From Maribacter halichondriae (lineage in GTDB: Bacteria; Bacteroidota; Bacteroidia; Flavobacteriales; Flavobacteriaceae), in the NCBI RefSeq assembly GCF_027474825.1, contig NZ_CP107030.1:310001-374000 (forward strand): 64,000 bases of DNA, given 5' to 3'. The notes beneath the pieces are model-generated. The model saw only the letters and a list, made by a program, of their open reading frames with translations, was not told the origin of the DNA and did no database searches. The position numbers and the translations under genes were made by a program. Each line of letters opens with the position of its first letter. Position 1 is the stretch's first letter. Positions 9,472 to 20,165 of this stretch are shown piece after piece.

Positions 9472-10850
9472 TTAATCAGTAACGAAACTTGAAGTGGGAA
9501 GTCCCGAAGAATTGAACAAATCGGGCAGGGCGGTATTGCCCCATGCATAACGTACGCGTTTGGGACTCTTAACATTATTGGACGAAACTATAATCGTATC
9601 ATTTCGGATAACCGCTTGGGCTGGAAGAAATTTTCCATCTTGGCCGGCAATCTCAAATAGCGTTCCCCCTTTTCTTTCCATGTTAAACCTTCGGCATGCT
9701 TAAAAATGACTTCGACTTCATTGCCATTGATTATCATTTCTTTATAAAGCGGACCATACACTTCGGCATCCAAGCTTTTGTAGTGTTCTTTCAAGGCCAC
9801 ATTGGCGAGACGAAGACCGACATCTTGTTTGTTCGTTGGATGGATATCATCTATCGTACAAATATCGCTAGTAAGAACCATTCCCGTATTAGGGAATTCC
9901 ATAGCTCTACGCTGTTGATCGCGAACGATGACTCCGGCCTCTGGAGTTCCATATTTGAAGGGAGCTATCTGTGAATAGTAAAAAGGGAAATCGTAACCCC
10001 AACTTTTTCGCCACGAACCGATCATTTCCGTAAAAAGCTTTTGATACGTTTCTGCATTCGGGACATTTGATTCGCCTTGGTACCAAAGGGCTCCCGTTAT
10101 TTTGAAGGGCGTAATAGGTGCAATCATGGCATTATGGACTATAGTCGGTTCCGTAGGCCAAGAATCGGTCGGTTCAATAGCTTTGGCAGCCTCTTTCAGC
10201 TTCTCGTTTTCTTCGAAAATCCGCTCAGGCGTCCACACTTCGGCAGGGGTTCCGCCCCATGACGCATCGATGAGTCCGATCGGGATTCCTGTTTCCTCCT
10301 GAACCTTTTTTGCAAAAAAGTAGGCTACGGCACTAAAATCTTGCATTGTAGCTGGAGTACAGACCTGCCATGTACCATTTACATTTTCTTGCGGGGTATC
10401 GGCGGTCGTCTTTTCAACAGAAAACAAACGTATGTTCGGAAAATTGGCATTGGCTATTTCTACCTCGGCGTTATCGATACCACTGTTGGCGCTCCATTCC
10501 ATATTCGATTGGCCCGAACACAACCAGATGTCACCGATCACTACATTTTTCAGGACAAATTCATCACCCTTTCCTTTTATGGATATTTCATACGGACCGC
10601 CAGCCTCAGGAGTGGCTAACATTGTTATCCAATTTCCATCCTCATCTATTTCAACTTTGTACTCTCGACCGTCCCAACTTGGAGTGACCGTAATGCGTTC
10701 ATGGTTATGCCCAGATCCCCAAAATTGCGCCTCCGAATTCCGTTGTAATATCATATTATCGCAGAAAATGGAAGGCAGTTCAATAACGGAAATGTTCGGT
10801 TCGCAGCTGAAGAAGACCACAAAAACCAAAATCAGAAGTCTGAATTTCAT
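9472..10850 (-). CDS. Sialate O-acetylesterase-like SGNH esterase lipoprotein (frame broken near 9665-9669)
   Basis: About 459 residues when joined, with a lipobox VFFSC. It is a carbohydrate esterase of the SASA type that removes O-acetyl groups from sugars. The catalytic Ser lies in [11 protein letters not shown], the oxyanion region in [11 protein letters not shown], and the Asp-His pair in [12 protein letters not shown]. The N-terminal frame runs off after GLTWKEKGE; the other frame continues [14 protein letters not shown]. Adding one G to the five-base run (CCCCC on the plus strand, 9665-9669) fuses them cleanly. It is divergently transcribed from the Gfo/Idh/MocA gene, with 129 bases between their starts. 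Acetylated plant or algal glycans are as likely as sialic acid. Confidence 0.85.
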
Positions 10851-10979
10851 TACGGGTATTTACATTTAGAATGACCTAAATATAGGCAATAAACTTAAAG
10901 GTCATATCCCTACCTATTTATTGTACTTTTCAATATCTTTAGGACAAACTAACCGAACAACCTATCAAAATAAGGAGTC

Positions 10980-12356
10980 ATGGAAAAAAACCAATTCGAC
11001 AAAAACAGACGAAGTTTTATGAAAGGCGCTTCCGCAGCCATGTTGCTATCCTCTTTTGGCACATACGGGTTTGAATTACGGAATACCGCAAAACCGATTC
11101 GAGTAGGCTTGATTGGTACGGGCTGGTACGGAACTAGCGATCTTTTTAAATTGATACAGGTTGCCGATGTCAATGTTGTAGCCCTTTGTGATGTGGATAG
11201 CAAATTCTTGAACGATGCCGCGGAGCAAGTGGCCCAGCGTCAAAAATCGGGCAAGAAACCTAAATTATATTCCGATTACAGAAAGATGTTGGAGAAAAAA
11301 GATTTGGATATTGTTCTCATCGGAAGCCCAGACCATTGGCATGCCTTGCAAATGATCGACGCCGTCAAGGCAGGAGCACATGTGTACGTGCAAAAACCCA
11401 TCAGCGTAGACGTTATGGAAGGTGAGGCCATGGTAGCCGCAGCCAGAAAATACAATAAAGTGGTACAAGTGGGTACCCAAAGAAAAAGCACTCCGCACCT
11501 AATTGATGCAAAAAAACAAATCGTCGATTCCGGACTTTTGGGAAAAATAAAACACGTTGAGATGTGTTGCTACTTTCATATGCGGGCCAATGGTAATCCG
11601 CCTTTGGAGCCCGTGCCCGATTTTTTGGATTATGAAATGTGGACCGGTCCTGCCCCTTTACGACCTTATGATGGCCTTCCGCACAGAAGATGGTGGCGGA
11701 CCTTTATGGAATACGGCAATGGCATTACCGGAGATATGTGCGTTCACATGTACGATACCGTGCGTTGGATGCTCGACTTGGGTTGGCCCAAGAAAATTAG
11801 TGCCACTGGCGGAATTTACGTGCAGACCGAAGGCAAGTCGAATATTGCCGATACACAGACCGCCATTTTTGAACACGATGACCTCAATTGTGTATGGCAG
11901 CATCGGTCTTGGGGTACACCCGCCGACCCAGAGTATCCTTGGTCGTTTAAGTTATATGGCGAAAAGGGAACCCTATCAGGAAGCACCATGCAAGCCGATT
12001 TCGTACCCTACGATAAAGACGTTGAACCTATTCATTTTGACGTACTCTACGAAAAAGAAGAATACCCGGAGGATTTAGTTGAAAAAGATAATGAACTGAA
12101 TGCTGCGCCTGCTACACGCCGCCACATGAAAGATTTTCTCGCCGCTATCGAAAACGGCTCACGCCCAATTGCCGATATTGAAGAAGGGCATATTTCAACA
12201 GCAAGTTGTATTCTAGCCAATCTATCCATGGAACTGGGCCGACCCTTGGTGTACGACCCAAAAACACGCACTGTTTTAGATGACCCTGAAGCAACTAAAA
12301 AGCTTCAAAGAGACTATAGAGGACCTTGGGAACATCCTCATCCTGATACAGTTTAG
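10980..12356 (+). CDS. Tat-exported Gfo/Idh/MocA-family oxidoreductase
   Basis: 458 residues. The N-terminus carries a classic twin-arginine signal, NRRSFMKGASAAMLLSS, so the folded NAD-loaded enzyme would be exported. The Rossmann fold opens with RVGLIGTGWYGTSDLF, and the family active-site motif is HVYVQKPISVDVMEG (Q in place of the more common E in EKP). C-terminal YNGIT-like catalytic region includes GNGITGDMCVHMYDTVRWML. AAGGAG sits just before the ATG, one of the few clear Shine-Dalgarno-like sites here, though very close. Such periplasmic members act on glycosides or keto sugars; in this context it may work with the GMC and epimerase-like proteins. Confidence 0.88.
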   Translation: MEKNQFDKNRRSFMKGASAAMLLSSFGTYGFELRNTAKPIRVGLIGTGWYGTSDLFKLIQVADVNVVALCDVDSKFLNDAAEQVAQRQKSGKKPKLYSDYRKMLEKKDLDIVLIGSPDHWHALQMIDAVKAGAHVYVQKPISVDVMEGEAMVAAARKYNKVVQVGTQRKSTPHLIDAKKQIVDSGLLGKIKHVEMCCYFHMRANGNPPLEPVPDFLDYEMWTGPAPLRPYDGLPHRRWWRTFMEYGNGITGDMCVHMYDTVRWMLDLGWPKKISATGGIYVQTEGKSNIADTQTAIFEHDDLNCVWQHRSWGTPADPEYPWSFKLYGEKGTLSGSTMQADFVPYDKDVEPIHFDVLYEKEEYPEDLVEKDNELNAAPATRRHMKDFLAAIENGSRPIADIEEGHISTASCILANLSMELGRPLVYDPKTRTVLDDPEATKKLQRDYRGPWEHPHPDTV

Positions 12357-12374
12357 TTAAGGTTTCTCTTTTCA

Positions 12375-15300
12375 ATGATAGATTACAAGCATCTTAAATT
12401 CACGACTGCAGAAGCGGAACAAGTTATTTTCGACCTTTATGGCATCTCGGGAAAAGCCATTCCCTTGCCTGGGGAAATCGATTTTAATTATCGAATCAAG
12501 ATTGAAAATCAAGATGGATATATCTTAAAAATTTCCAGACCGGATGAAGATGAAGCGTATCTTGATTTTCAAATAAACCTTTTGCAACATGTAGCCAAGA
12601 CAGCACCCAACTTGGGAATACCCAAGGTAATAAGGGATAAAAAAACAACAGTCTGGCCAAAATAAAGGACCAAGCAGGTAACACAAGAAAAGTACGATTG
12701 TTATCTTGGATTCCAGGTCGATTGTGGAGCCAAGTAAACCCGCAAACGGAAAATCTACGTCTTAGTCTTGGCAAACATTGTGGCAATCTGACTAAGGCCT
12801 TAGAGGGTTTTGATCATCCGGAAGCCCATCGTGGTTTTGATTGGGACCTCGCCCAATCATTATGGATAAAGGATTATCTACAACTATTCGATGGCACCGA
12901 AAAAAGTATTTTATCATACTTCCTAGAATCCTTCGAAAGTAAACAGACTGCCTATCAAAAACTCCGAAAAGGTGTTGTTCATAATGACGCCAATGACAAT
13001 AACATTGTGGTATCGGACGTGCTCATCGACCCTGTGGTCAAGACCATAATCGATTATGGGGATGCATGCCATACACAAATAATCAATGATGTCGCCGTTA
13101 CTTGCGCATATGGCATTATGGGGCACAATGACCCGCTAGAGGCTGCATTGTCAATCGTTCGCGGATATCATGAAAAATTTCATCTGCTGGAAGAGGAACT
13201 TTACCATCTCTACACGTGCATTGCCATGCGATTGGCCATTTCGGTGACCAAGTCCGCCATCAATCGAAACCAAGAACCGGACAATGAATATTTATTGATC
13301 AGCGAGAAACCTGCTTGGGAAGCACTTAAAAAATGGAGAGAAATCAATCCTGAATTTGCATGGTATAGTTTTAGGGAGGCCTGTTATTATGATGTCCATC
13401 CCCAACAGGCAGCATTTGAAAAATGGTCGGCACAAAAAAGTATCTCATTAACTGATCTTTTTCCTACTATAAATAAAATTAAAACCCATCATTTAGATTT
13501 AAGCGTGTCAAGCACCTGGATCGGACATCAGAAGGAATTCAATGATCTGGATTGGTTTCAATTTAAGATCGAAAAACTACAAGCCGAGCATGCTGATTTT
13601 ATTATTGCCGGAGGTTACCTAGAGCCGCGCCCACTTTATACTTCCACGGAATATGATAAAATTGGAAATAACGGTCGTGAAAGCCGTACCGTTCATTTAG
13701 GAATCGATTTTTGGCTTCCTGCCCAGACACCCGTGCATGCTCTTTTTGATGGGGAAGTTGTGATTGCGGTCAATGACGAAGGCGACAAGGAATATGGAGG
13801 GCTTATAGTGCTTAAGCACCAGATCGACAACATGGAGTTTTACTCCCTTTATGGACATCTTGCCGTGGCAAGTGCAACTGGGAAAGAAATTGGACAACAA
13901 ATCAAAAAAGGAGCTCGTATCGGACATTTGGGCAACTATCCAGAAAATGGTAATTGGGCACCGCACCTTCATTTTCAGTTAATGCATTCGTTATTGGGTT
14001 ATACCAAAGACTTTCCGGGAGTCGCCTATTTCAATCAAATCGGAGTTTGGAAAGGACTATGCCCTGACCCCAATATACTTTTCAAAGACGAATCACTATT
14101 TCCGAAAGAGCATGCTTCCAATGAAGCTTTGATTTCTTACCGTAAAAATCACCTAGGCAAAAGTCTGAGCTTACAATACAGAGAACCTATAAAAATGGTC
14201 AGGGGCCAAGGTGCCTATTTGATGGATCAAAATGGCAGAAAATACCTAGATACCGTAAACAATGTGGCCCATGTCGGGCACGAACATTTTGAAGTTGTGA
14301 AAGCGGGTCAAGAACAAATGGCATTGCTCAATACCAATTCGCGTTATTTAAATGAGAATATCAACCTTCTGGCCAAAAAATTACTTTCCACCTTGCCGAA
14401 AGAATTAAGTGTGGTCCATTTTGTAAACTCCGGCAGCGAGGCCAACGAATTAGCGATACGCATGGTCAAGGCCACCACAAGTAGTAACGACATGATCGTA
14501 TCGGAAGTTGGATATCATGGCAATACCAATATGTGTGTGGATATCAGTTCTTATAAGTTCGATGGAAAGGGAGGAAGAGGCGCACCGGAACACACCCACG
14601 TTTTTCCACTTCCCGATGCTTTCAGAGGTAAATACCGCGGGAAGGACGTGAGTGGCAACTATGCCGAAGAAGTACAACTACAAATAGAGAGAATTCATCA
14701 AAAAGGACGAAAGGTCGGTGGCTTTATCATCGAACCAATCATCAGTTGTGGTGGACAAATAGAATTACCGAACGGATTCTTAAAAGAAGCATATCAATTC
14801 GTGAGATCCGCCGGTGGGCTTTGTATTTCAGATGAAGTCCAAGTGGGATGCGGACGCATGGGGAAAACCTTTTGGGGTTTTCAATTACATGATGTAATAC
14901 CCGATATTATCACAATTGGAAAACCTTTGGGCAACGGACACCCTGTAGCCGCCGTGGTTTGCACCCAAGAAGTGGCCGAAAAATTCGCCAACGGCATGGA
15001 ATACTTCAATACGTTTGGCGGAAATCCTGTTTCGTGTGCCATTGGTACTGCGGTTTTACAAACCGTGCGCCGGGAAAAACTGCAAGAGAACGCCCTTGTA
15101 TTAGGGACTTTTCTAAAAAAAGAACTTCGAAAGTTGGCCCAAGAATTTCCAATACTCGGGGATGTCCGCGGGCAGGGACTTTTTTCGGGATAGAACTCGT
15201 CGATGCCGAAATGAATCCCTTGGCGGCCCAGACCGAATACTTAGCGAACCGCATGAAAGACCATGGAATTCTTATGAGCACTGATGGGCCTGATCACAAT

Positions 15301-15402
15301 GTTTTAAAGATTAAGCCGCCTATGGTTTTCTCGAAAAATAATGCGGAAGAGTTGGTTTACTATTTGAAAAAAATTCTCGCCGAGGATTTTATGAGGTTAT
15401 GA
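12375..15402 (+). CDS. APH-type kinase / M23 peptidase / class III aminotransferase (phospho-lyase-like) fusion; two frame breaks
   Basis: A fusion of about 1009 residues when two one-base gaps are restored (A-run 12639-12645 and T-run 15180-15185). Residues ~1-345 are an aminoglycoside-phosphotransferase-fold kinase with VVHNDANDNNIVV (HxDxxxxN) and a following IDYGDACHTQ. Residues ~400-570 are an M23 (LytM/peptidase) domain with HLGIDFWLP and HLHFQLMHS zinc motifs. Residues ~600-1009 are a class III PLP aminotransferase fold with NSGSEANELA, ISDEVQVGCGRMGK and the Schiff-base lysine in ITIGKPLGNGHP. Fused kinase and aminotransferase-fold modules match the logic of phosphorylating an amino alcohol (as for hydroxylysine or ethanolamine) and then eliminating phosphate and ammonia. 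The substrate is not visible; the M23 role is unclear. Confidence 0.82.
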
Positions 15403-15561
15403 ACTCATCTTGAGTTAATGTTTGGAACCGAGAATGAAGGCTTTTGTGGCCTGATGAAGTCATTTTTTGGTTGCATAGCCATAGCTACGGAAGCTGAAAA
15501 TGGCAAAATCAGCACGCAAAATGCGAAATTCGCAGGTAAAAGATTAACTCAAGACGAGTTC
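15401..15561. repeat. 161-bp segment bounded by 18-bp inverted repeats (MITE-like or structured RNA)
   Basis: GAACTCATCTTGAGTTAA at 15401-15418 pairs with TTAACTCAAGACGAGTTC at 15544-15561, with one mismatch in 18. The first arm itself contains the small palindrome AACTCA-TCT-TGAGTT. The left arm overlaps the stop codon of the fusion gene by two bases. The inside has no coding potential. This could be a miniature inverted-repeat element or a long hairpin at the 3' end of the transcript. The rest of the gap (15562-15714) shows nothing recognisable. Confidence 0.45.
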
Positions 15562-15714
15562 TATAGCAATCCTACCCAATTCATTTCCCCCTACCTTATT
15601 TGTCACTCATTGTAGGGTTTTTTCAACGTTGTACGATTTCGAGAATATTCTTCTTTTTCCACACAAGAATTCAAGCTATATTGATATGAATTTGGAATTT
15701 TTGATGAGGGTCTA

Positions 15715-16583
15715 ATGGCGAAAAAATTTGAAAAATATAACAATACGGGCATTTTAATACTTGGTATTTGTTTCCTAATGAGCATCGCATGCGAAAAAAA
15801 TTCTTCGGCGAACAAAGATAGCACAGGTATCAAAGAGTTTTCAATCATCTATGATGGAAACAACAATACTTCCGGAATTGCTCCTAAAGATGACCAAACC
15901 TATACCATAAATTCCATAGCCAAAATAAAAGGACAGGGCAGTTTATCCAAGGAAGGATTTATTTTCAATGGATGGAATACCACAGAAAATGGTAGTGGTG
16001 TTGCATATTCCGAAAATGACACTTGTCATTTGAAAACAGCCAATATTATTCTCTTTGCGCAATGGCTTAACGAAATTTCCTATAATGAGTTCATTCCGAG
16101 CAACGTAAGTATCATCGACATTTTAAATGGTACCCCCTCCCATCGGGTCAATGGTATTATGCTACGGTAGATATAGTCAACGGAAGTCTTACCCTCCGGG
16201 ATGGCATGAGTTCGGATAAATTCCAATTTCAATACAACGGGGAGACCGGTTCCAATTCGGATAATTTAGGATTTCTTAGGGTCAAACAAACGGCTGGTTA
16301 TCGTACCGCGACCATCAACGGAAAAGCAAGGGCCATGAGTTCAGGGAGTTTAATCGATGCCAATACTTTTGATGCATCGAATATCGCCGAGATTAGTGGC
16401 GACTTTTATAATTGGACGGATTTGAACAACGTCTTCATTCCTGCAATGATTACCATCAAAACTAAAGTACATTTCGGTTACCTCAACGTATCCTATGACA
16501 ATCAGGCCGGGCAATTGACGATTCATGCAACATCCTATAATAGAATTCCTGAAAAGGCTATTCGGGCAGGCGACAAAGGTTGA
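15715..16583 (+). CDS. Lipoprotein with InlB B-repeat-like (Listeria-Bacteroides) domain (frame broken near 16133-16137)
   Basis: About 289 residues when joined. The N-terminus is a lipoprotein signal with SIAC at the cleavage site. Residues ~40-115 form one InlB/Flg_new repeat, with IIYDGNNNTSG, FNGWNTTENGSG and LFAQW as hallmarks. The second half is an unknown domain with GSLTLRDGMSSDKFQFQYNG. The first frame ends after NGTPSHRVNGIMLR; the other frame reads SGQWYYATVDIVNGS in its place. One extra C in the five-C run at 16133-16137 joins them. Surface attachment or protein-protein contact is the usual role of this repeat. Neighbours give no clear functional link. Confidence 0.72.
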
Positions 16584-16653
16584 CTTTCTTCACGGTGAAG
16601 TATTAAAATCAAAATTTCAGGAAATAAAATAAGTGTCAAAGGAATTTGGGTGT

Positions 16654-19600
16654 TTACTTTTGCGTGTACACCAAAAGGCTATCCCGATTTTGAGTGACTA
16701 AATACAATTCCTTTCCCAAATTACTTTGAACCTTTGTTATGGACTTCGCATCACCCGGTGCCAAGAAACCACTTTTATACATATCTACCGCTTCGAACGA
16801 ACCTTTGCCATTACCTTTTAACAAAAGTCCGTTAGAGGCATCATAACGGCCAATAAAGGTTTCGTTGCCATAATCATTGCCTATCAATATCACGTCAAGG
16901 TTGGTGTCGTTGTCGACATCTGAAATTGCAATATCATTAATAGGGGCGAATTGGGCTTTAAGGGGTAGCTCAGAAACTTTAAAACTTCCATTTCCAAGAT
17001 TTTCGGCATAAATACTTCTATCGTAATTTCCGGTAAGTTCGGTACTACCCTGAAGTTCTTCTTCATTTAACAGAGTCTCACGCGTAGCCTTTGCGAAATC
17101 TTTATACAAATTAAATTTTTCACGAAATAAAGGGCTTTGTTTTGAGAGATCGCCCCAAAAATTGACTGGAACGGATTGGTAAACTCCCTCACTGTTTTTA
17201 AGGTAGGCAAACGACACGGGGTCAATACTACCGTTGGCATCGAAATCTTTGGCAAATACGGTAACGGGACGTTCGGCCGAAGGTTGATAAAAATTATTAC
17301 GGCCCATATTGCCTACAATGAAATCTTGATCACCGTCTTTATCAAAATCGGCGGTGGCGATACTCTCCCACCAACCCAAATAGTCTTCAAGACCCGTATT
17401 TGTAATTTTTTGAAATGAGTTCTTGCCATTCTTGAAAATAGTAATGGGCATAAGTTCACCGACCACTACCAAGTCTAAAAGATTATCGTTATCAACATCC
17501 GACCAGACTGCATCGGTAACCATTCCCACCTTTCTTAACTCAGGAACTTGTTGCTCGGTAACATCTTCTAGGGTGCCATTATTATTTCTTAACAAGAGGC
17601 TATTTTCAGGCATCGGATATTTACCAATCGGTGTTCTACCTCCAACAAACAAATCGGTAAATCCATCCTGATCGTAATCCGCCGCTACCACTACGGAACC
17701 ACTCGCACTGACCACGGGAATTTTATTTTTAGCTATCGTAAAATTGCCTTTTCCATCATTGATGAGCAGCCAATCTTGATAAAATTCGCTTTCCGCATTA
17801 TACTCATTACTTCCGGAAACCAGATACAGGTCTAAGTCCCCATCATTTTCAAGATCAAAGAGGGCCATGCTTTCCTCTTCATATTCCATATTCCCTGTAT
17901 CGCTGAAAAGGGAGCTTGTTTCAAAAGTACCGTCAGATTTTTGATGAAATAACTTAGGGGAATAACCTCTAGAACTTCCAATGATAAAATCCTCTAATCC
18001 GTCTCCATTGACATCACCATTGATAACGCAGGGGCCATTCTGGGTCAATTTATGGGGCAGTACCCGTTGTACATTATAGTCGACAACATCCTGTTCAAGA
18101 TGCTTGTATTTGATCCCCAAAGCTTGGGATACTTCTAGAAAATGCGAAGTTTCATTCTTTGGAACGAAGGGAAACGAGAGTTGTGCAAAGTCCTTTGCCG
18201 CGGCATTTTTGTGATCTAAGGAAATAGTGCTATTTGTTTTGACATTGTCAATCTTTTCAAATTTCCCATCGGGCCATAGCACTTCAACCGATTTTACATA
18301 CTCAAGATTGTCAAGGCCAAAATGTACTGTTTGTGCCACCGATGACATATAGCCTCGTGTCAGATGGTGCTCATAATACTGCATGTCATCATCATAACGA
18401 ACGGTAATCTTTGTTCCAATACCCAAAGGGTTCTCTGAAGCACCCTTTACATCAATTTTGAGATAATGCCCACCTTCGAGGGACTCATTGGCATGATTCT
18501 CAAATAGAAAGGCCTCGTCATTAATGTTATTGACCACATAATCCATATCGCCGTCATTATCAAGATCTACAAAAGCGGCGCCGTTCGAAAAAGATGGAAT
18601 GTTCAGACCCCAGATTTCTCCTATATCTTCGAAAGTCAAATCTCCCTTGTTTTTATAGGCATAATTCGGGATTTTTATTACCGGTATAGAATCCAACATC
18701 TTTGCCGGGCTTAAAAACTGACTCACGGTCAAATTAAAATCCGAAAAATCCATATCCGTGATATCCCTAGGAAAACCATTGGTAATCAAAAGATCTCGGT
18801 ATCCATCGTTGTCGACATCCACGAAAAGTGGCGACCAACTCCAGTCTGTTTTTGATATACCTGACAGCAAACCGATTTCACTGAAGGGAACGTCTGTGCC
18901 ATTGCCCAACTGCAACATATTACGCATGTATTGTGGTTGATAGTCCCATCTTTTATTAAGTACATACGAAATATAATTATGACCCATAATGGTCGTCTTC
19001 ATACGATGATTCGTCTCTCCCAACATATCGAGCGTGATAATATCAAGATAGCCATCATTGTTATAATCGGCTATATCAGAACCCATGGCAAATTTACCTT
19101 GATGTTTTATTCGGCCTTCTATATTGTTCGAAAAGGTGCCGTCACCGTTATTGATGTATAATAGGTCGTTGGTCAAATAGTCGTTGGTTACATAAATGTC
19201 GGGCCAGCTGTCGTAATTCAAATCTGAAATAACAACACCCAAACCAAAACCCTCTATGGTAATACCAGCTTCTAAAGTAACATCGGTAAAAGAGCCATTA
19301 CCATTATTTCGATACAGGCGATCATTGCTTACCGCGGAGCCATCGGTCACTTTTTTACGATAATTCGTTGGCAATACATGTACTTGCTCATTGTTGAGTA
19401 CATACAGATCCAAATCACCATCCTTATCGTAATCAAAAAAAGTGGCGCCCATACTATTACCTTGTTCAGCAATGCCATAGACCTCCGCCATTTCTTTAAA
19501 AATGGGGACACCTTCACTATCAATCCCTTGATTCACGAACAACAGATTCTTTCGCTTTTCCAAACTCTTTTCGCGGGCAGAGCACACATAAATATCCAAT

Positions 19601-19974
19601 AGACCGTTATGGTCAATATCCACTACCGTTACCCCTGTATTCCATCGGTCATTTGCTTCAATACCGGCTTTTACCGAGACATCGCCAAAAGTAAAACTAC
19701 CTTTATTCAAGTATAGTTTATTAGGCACTTGATTACCGGTAAAAAAAACATCGGGTAAACTATCATTATTAAAATCTCCTATGGCTACCCCACCCCCATT
19801 GAAAATATATTCTTCGGTAAGTATGTTGGCGCTATCGGTCTCAACGATTCGATTGTTAAAAGTAATACCTGTTTGTTCGCTTGATTGTAAAACAAATAAT
19901 GTTTCTGCTTTTTTCTCTGAACAGGCCGATACGAAAACCAACAGAAAGCCCAACAAAAGTGTACCATATTTCAT
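16654..19974 (-). CDS. FG-GAP/VCBS repeat protein with ASPIC/UnbV domain (lipoprotein)
   Basis: 1106 residues, one of the longest intact frames in the window. A lipobox (VSACSEKK) is followed by many FG-GAP/VCBS repeats recognisable as D-x-D/N-x-D-G loops, such as DFNNDSLPDVFF, DIDHNGLLDIYV, DYDKDGDLDLYV and DVDNDGYRDLLI; these bind calcium and fold as beta-propellers. An ASPIC/UnbV module lies in the middle, with HLTRGYMSSVAQTVHFGL and VEVLWPDGKFE. Such proteins often accompany SusCD pairs in Bacteroidota and are thought to be surface-exposed, possibly glycan-binding. It is downstream of susD in the same orientation, past a terminator at 20112-20142. The precise role is unknown. Confidence 0.9.
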   Translation of the reverse strand: MKYGTLLLGFLLVFVSACSEKKAETLFVLQSSEQTGITFNNRIVETDSANILTEEYIFNGGGVAIGDFNNDSLPDVFFTGNQVPNKLYLNKGSFTFGDVSVKAGIEANDRWNTGVTVVDIDHNGLLDIYVCSAREKSLEKRKNLLFVNQGIDSEGVPIFKEMAEVYGIAEQGNSMGATFFDYDKDGDLDLYVLNNEQVHVLPTNYRKKVTDGSAVSNDRLYRNNGNGSFTDVTLEAGITIEGFGLGVVISDLNYDSWPDIYVTNDYLTNDLLYINNGDGTFSNNIEGRIKHQGKFAMGSDIADYNNDGYLDIITLDMLGETNHRMKTTIMGHNYISYVLNKRWDYQPQYMRNMLQLGNGTDVPFSEIGLLSGISKTDWSWSPLFVDVDNDGYRDLLITNGFPRDITDMDFSDFNLTVSQFLSPAKMLDSIPVIKIPNYAYKNKGDLTFEDIGEIWGLNIPSFSNGAAFVDLDNDGDMDYVVNNINDEAFLFENHANESLEGGHYLKIDVKGASENPLGIGTKITVRYDDDMQYYEHHLTRGYMSSVAQTVHFGLDNLEYVKSVEVLWPDGKFEKIDNVKTNSTISLDHKNAAAKDFAQLSFPFVPKNETSHFLEVSQALGIKYKHLEQDVVDYNVQRVLPHKLTQNGPCVINGDVNGDGLEDFIIGSSRGYSPKLFHQKSDGTFETSSLFSDTGNMEYEEESMALFDLENDGDLDLYLVSGSNEYNAESEFYQDWLLINDGKGNFTIAKNKIPVVSASGSVVVAADYDQDGFTDLFVGGRTPIGKYPMPENSLLLRNNNGTLEDVTEQQVPELRKVGMVTDAVWSDVDNDNLLDLVVVGELMPITIFKNGKNSFQKITNTGLEDYLGWWESIATADFDKDGDQDFIVGNMGRNNFYQPSAERPVTVFAKDFDANGSIDPVSFAYLKNSEGVYQSVPVNFWGDLSKQSPLFREKFNLYKDFAKATRETLLNEEELQGSTELTGNYDRSIYAENLGNGSFKVSELPLKAQFAPINDIAISDVDNDTNLDVILIGNDYGNETFIGRYDASNGLLLKGNGKGSFEAVDMYKSGFLAPGDAKSITKVQSNLGKELYLVTQNRDSLLVYTQK

Positions 19975-20111
19975 TTCGATACGATTATATCTAGATTATT
20001 AATTAATCCGCTAATCTACAAATATTAATGCGTTTACTATTCATTTTAACAGCTGGAACATCATTCATTATTACTATTTCAATACTTATTTTTCAAAGAA
20101 TCATCATAAAA

Positions 20112-20142
20112 AAAAGCGACCGAGAATAACCCGGTCGCTTTT
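20112..20142 (-). terminator. Rho-independent terminator of the susCD operon
   Basis: AAAAGCGACCG pairs perfectly with CGGTCGCTTTT over 11 bp. On the minus strand the hairpin is followed by further T residues. It lies 24 bases past the susD-like stop codon. Confidence 0.85.
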
Positions 20143-20165
20143 CAAAACTATAATTTCTATAATAC

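Noticed and set aside
15418-15615. A 65-residue plus-strand frame after the fusion gene
   Set aside because: It runs through the inverted-repeat segment, lacks homology signs and has no start context of note.
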